Part shown: piece by piece, positions 63,027 through 64,000 of the stretch
How positions within the stretch are numbered: the first letter of the stretch is position 1
Layout of the letters: each line of letters begins with the position of its first letter
Source: Symbiodinium natans
Lineage: Eukaryota > Sar > Dinophyceae > Suessiales > Symbiodiniaceae
Reading direction: 5' to 3'
DNA: 64,000 nt
Assembly (NCBI GenBank): GCA_905221605.1
Contig: CAJNDS010002562.1
Location: 296,732 to 360,731, forward strand
Notes under the pieces: generated by a model
What the model was told of the DNA's origin: nothing
What the model saw: only the letters and a program-made list of their open reading frames with translations
The model's database searches: none
Made by a program: the position numbers and the translations under genes

Positions 63027-64000
63027 GAGAAGTAGCAGCAGCACTAGCAGTAGCAGCAGCAGTAGCAGTAGTAGCAGTCGCAGCAGCAGTAGCAGCAGTA
63101 GCAGTAGTAGCAGTAGCAGCAGCAGTAGCAGTAGTAGCAGTAGCAGTAGCGCACTGGCACTAGCAATTGCACTAGCAGCTCAGTAGCAGTAGCAGTAGCA
63201 GTAGCAGTAGCAGTAGCAGTAGCAGTAGCAGTAGCAGTAGCAGTAGCAGTAGCAGTAGCAGTAGCAGTAGCAGTAGCAGTAGCAGTAGCAGTAGCAGTAG
63301 GAGGCCAAACATAGCAAAACAGTCATCATACCCAACCTCGCCCCCCCCTCCAACGAAAATAAGAATCAATGCATAAGAAAAATAAGCACTAAACCAATCA
63401 AGAAAACTAATCCACCCTGCTGCAGGTGCTGCCCGAACGGGGCGCGACATTGTCGGTTCACGTGATGTTGTTTGGGCATCATTCTCAGGGGGTCCTGGAA
63501 ACGGCTTCTTCGATTGGCACGACGGCAGTCAACAGTGGGAGAAATTCTTCATGGAGGAGTTCATTCCCTTCGTGGAGCAGAACTACTGCTGCGGAGGCCA
63601 TCGGTCGCGGCGTTACTTGACAGGTATTTGCATGGGGGGTATCGGTGCGCTCATGTACGGCTGCAAACATCCGAATTTCTTTCAAGCTGTCGCAGCTTGC
63701 CAACCGGCGATTTTTTGCGCGGCCGAGCCTCAAGACTTGCCTGATGAGGATATCGCCATGTTCCGGAGCCTATATCCGATATCCCTCTTGGGAATTACTT
63801 TTATTTTTGTTTATATAAAACCCAAGAGGATATTTATGATATTGTTCCTTAGGTTCTAAGGGGAGTATAGGAGCCAGGACGATGTCAACAAGTTTGGGGC
63901 ATCCTCACTCAAGGAGGTCGATCCACAATGGTTTCGTGAGAAGTTGAGCCCAATCGCCATGGCAATTGATCATGCCGATGAAATCCGTGACAGTGGCATA
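62206..64000 (+). CDS. esterase-family alpha/beta hydrolase with Cys at the nucleophile position, 3' end outside window
   Basis: Exons 62206-62500, 62606-62683, 63426-63765 and 63871-64000 join in frame to 281 residues, still open. The first 20 residues (MWRGVGLRSLAGAAAAGSLQ) resemble a mitochondrial targeting peptide. Then come a strand-turn YPLMISLHPAGRGADHL, a loop GNGFFDWHDGSQQWEKFF, the helix EEFIPFVEQNY, and TGICMGGIGALMYGCKHP, which fits the nucleophile elbow of the putative-esterase / S-formylglutathione hydrolase type (usually G-x-S-M-G-G). Here Ser is Cys193. The Asp and His of the triad would lie at or beyond the window end. Substrate unknown. Confidence 0.75.
62497..62605 (+). mobile_element. 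Family B element as esterase intron 1
   Basis: CTTAGTAGCTGAGTGAGTAC at the left supplies the GTAGCT donor. TTTTTGGGATACTATA follows. The right end is diverged and ends GCAAAG, used as acceptor. Phase is kept. Confidence 0.75.
62697..62820. mobile_element. Family L AT-rich repeat
   Basis: TTTTCTTTGTGGTACTTTAC, TTTTATTGGGTTTCTTAG, CGGCAGCTAAAAGTTTAAT and TAGCTACCCTCCTGAGTG match 24930-25045. It lies in esterase intron 2. Confidence 0.65.
62953..63300 (+). repeat. trinucleotide tract (AGT/AGC)n
   Basis: GGAGTA units, then AGT, then mixed AGC and AGT, then pure GTAGCA units. Poly-Ser and poly-Leu frames across it are artefacts. It lies inside the 742-bp esterase intron 2 (62684-63425, GT-AG). 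Confidence 0.97.
63766..63870 (+). mobile_element. hairpin element as esterase intron 3
   Basis: The stem ATATCCCTCTTGGG pairs with CCCAAGAGGATAT. GGAGCC lies at both ends of the 105-bp unit, so one copy remains after removal. The only AG-ended cut implies a GA donor. Confidence 0.65.

Noticed and set aside
62983-63450. Poly-Ser and poly-Leu open frames
   Set aside because: They translate the AGT/AGC trinucleotide tract in an intron of the esterase gene.

Overview
This window looks like nuclear DNA of a dinoflagellate. I cannot name the species. Four things point that way. (1) Short exon fragments with GC-rich third codon positions are scattered between short introns. (2) Several introns can only be removed in frame with GC or GA donors, which dinoflagellates are known to use. 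(3) A Cys/His motif (CKPCAFIYK joined to DGCQSGFECQFCH) matches a C3H-like finger that I know as very common in dinoflagellate proteins. (4) A possible relic of the dinoflagellate spliced leader lies upstream of the last gene. The most visible feature is telomere-type DNA, (TTTAGGG)n or (CCCTAAA)n, in both orientations every few hundred bases from end to end. It fills most introns, so the window is a gene-bearing region full of interstitial telomeric sequence (ITS), not a chromosome end. I saw no rRNA, tRNA or CRISPR array.

Layout. 0.1-3.8 kb: a plus-strand type-1 (microbial) rhodopsin gene whose exons from 1331 to the stop at 3815 join in frame to 333 residues. 4-20 kb: many small exons, mostly plus strand, of unrecognised genes, with a minus-strand patch at about 17.9-19.4 kb. 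20-25.6 kb: sparse exons, including a clean two-exon gene end (21291-21539) whose intron is a small inverted-repeat element. 25.7-26.9 kb: a GT-rich minisatellite. 27-41 kb: more exon clusters, including a probable tail-anchored membrane protein (36837-38327) and large arrays of variant telomere-like units. 41.9-43.9 kb: the C3H finger gene. 44-51 kb: several exon clusters and the clearest element-as-intron case (48873-49035). 51.7-52.8 kb: an AT-richer island free of ITS. 55.1-57 kb: a minus-strand gene. 57.6-62 kb: further plus-strand genes. 62.2-64 kb: the start of an esterase-family alpha/beta hydrolase that runs off the window.

Two layers of inserted DNA cut these genes up. The first is a set of short, non-autonomous elements of about 80-180 bp with terminal inverted repeats, here lettered A to N. 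In families A, B and C the inverted repeats carry the splice sites, with GT just inside the left end and AG at the right end, so each copy can be an intron; this is introner behaviour. The second is ITS tracts, several bounded by direct repeats of 11-26 bp that look like target-site duplications, some lying inside A, C or D elements. Together they suggest ongoing creation of introns by transposon-like units and by telomeric DNA. Exon limits given here come from reading frame and splice logic by eye; no search was run.
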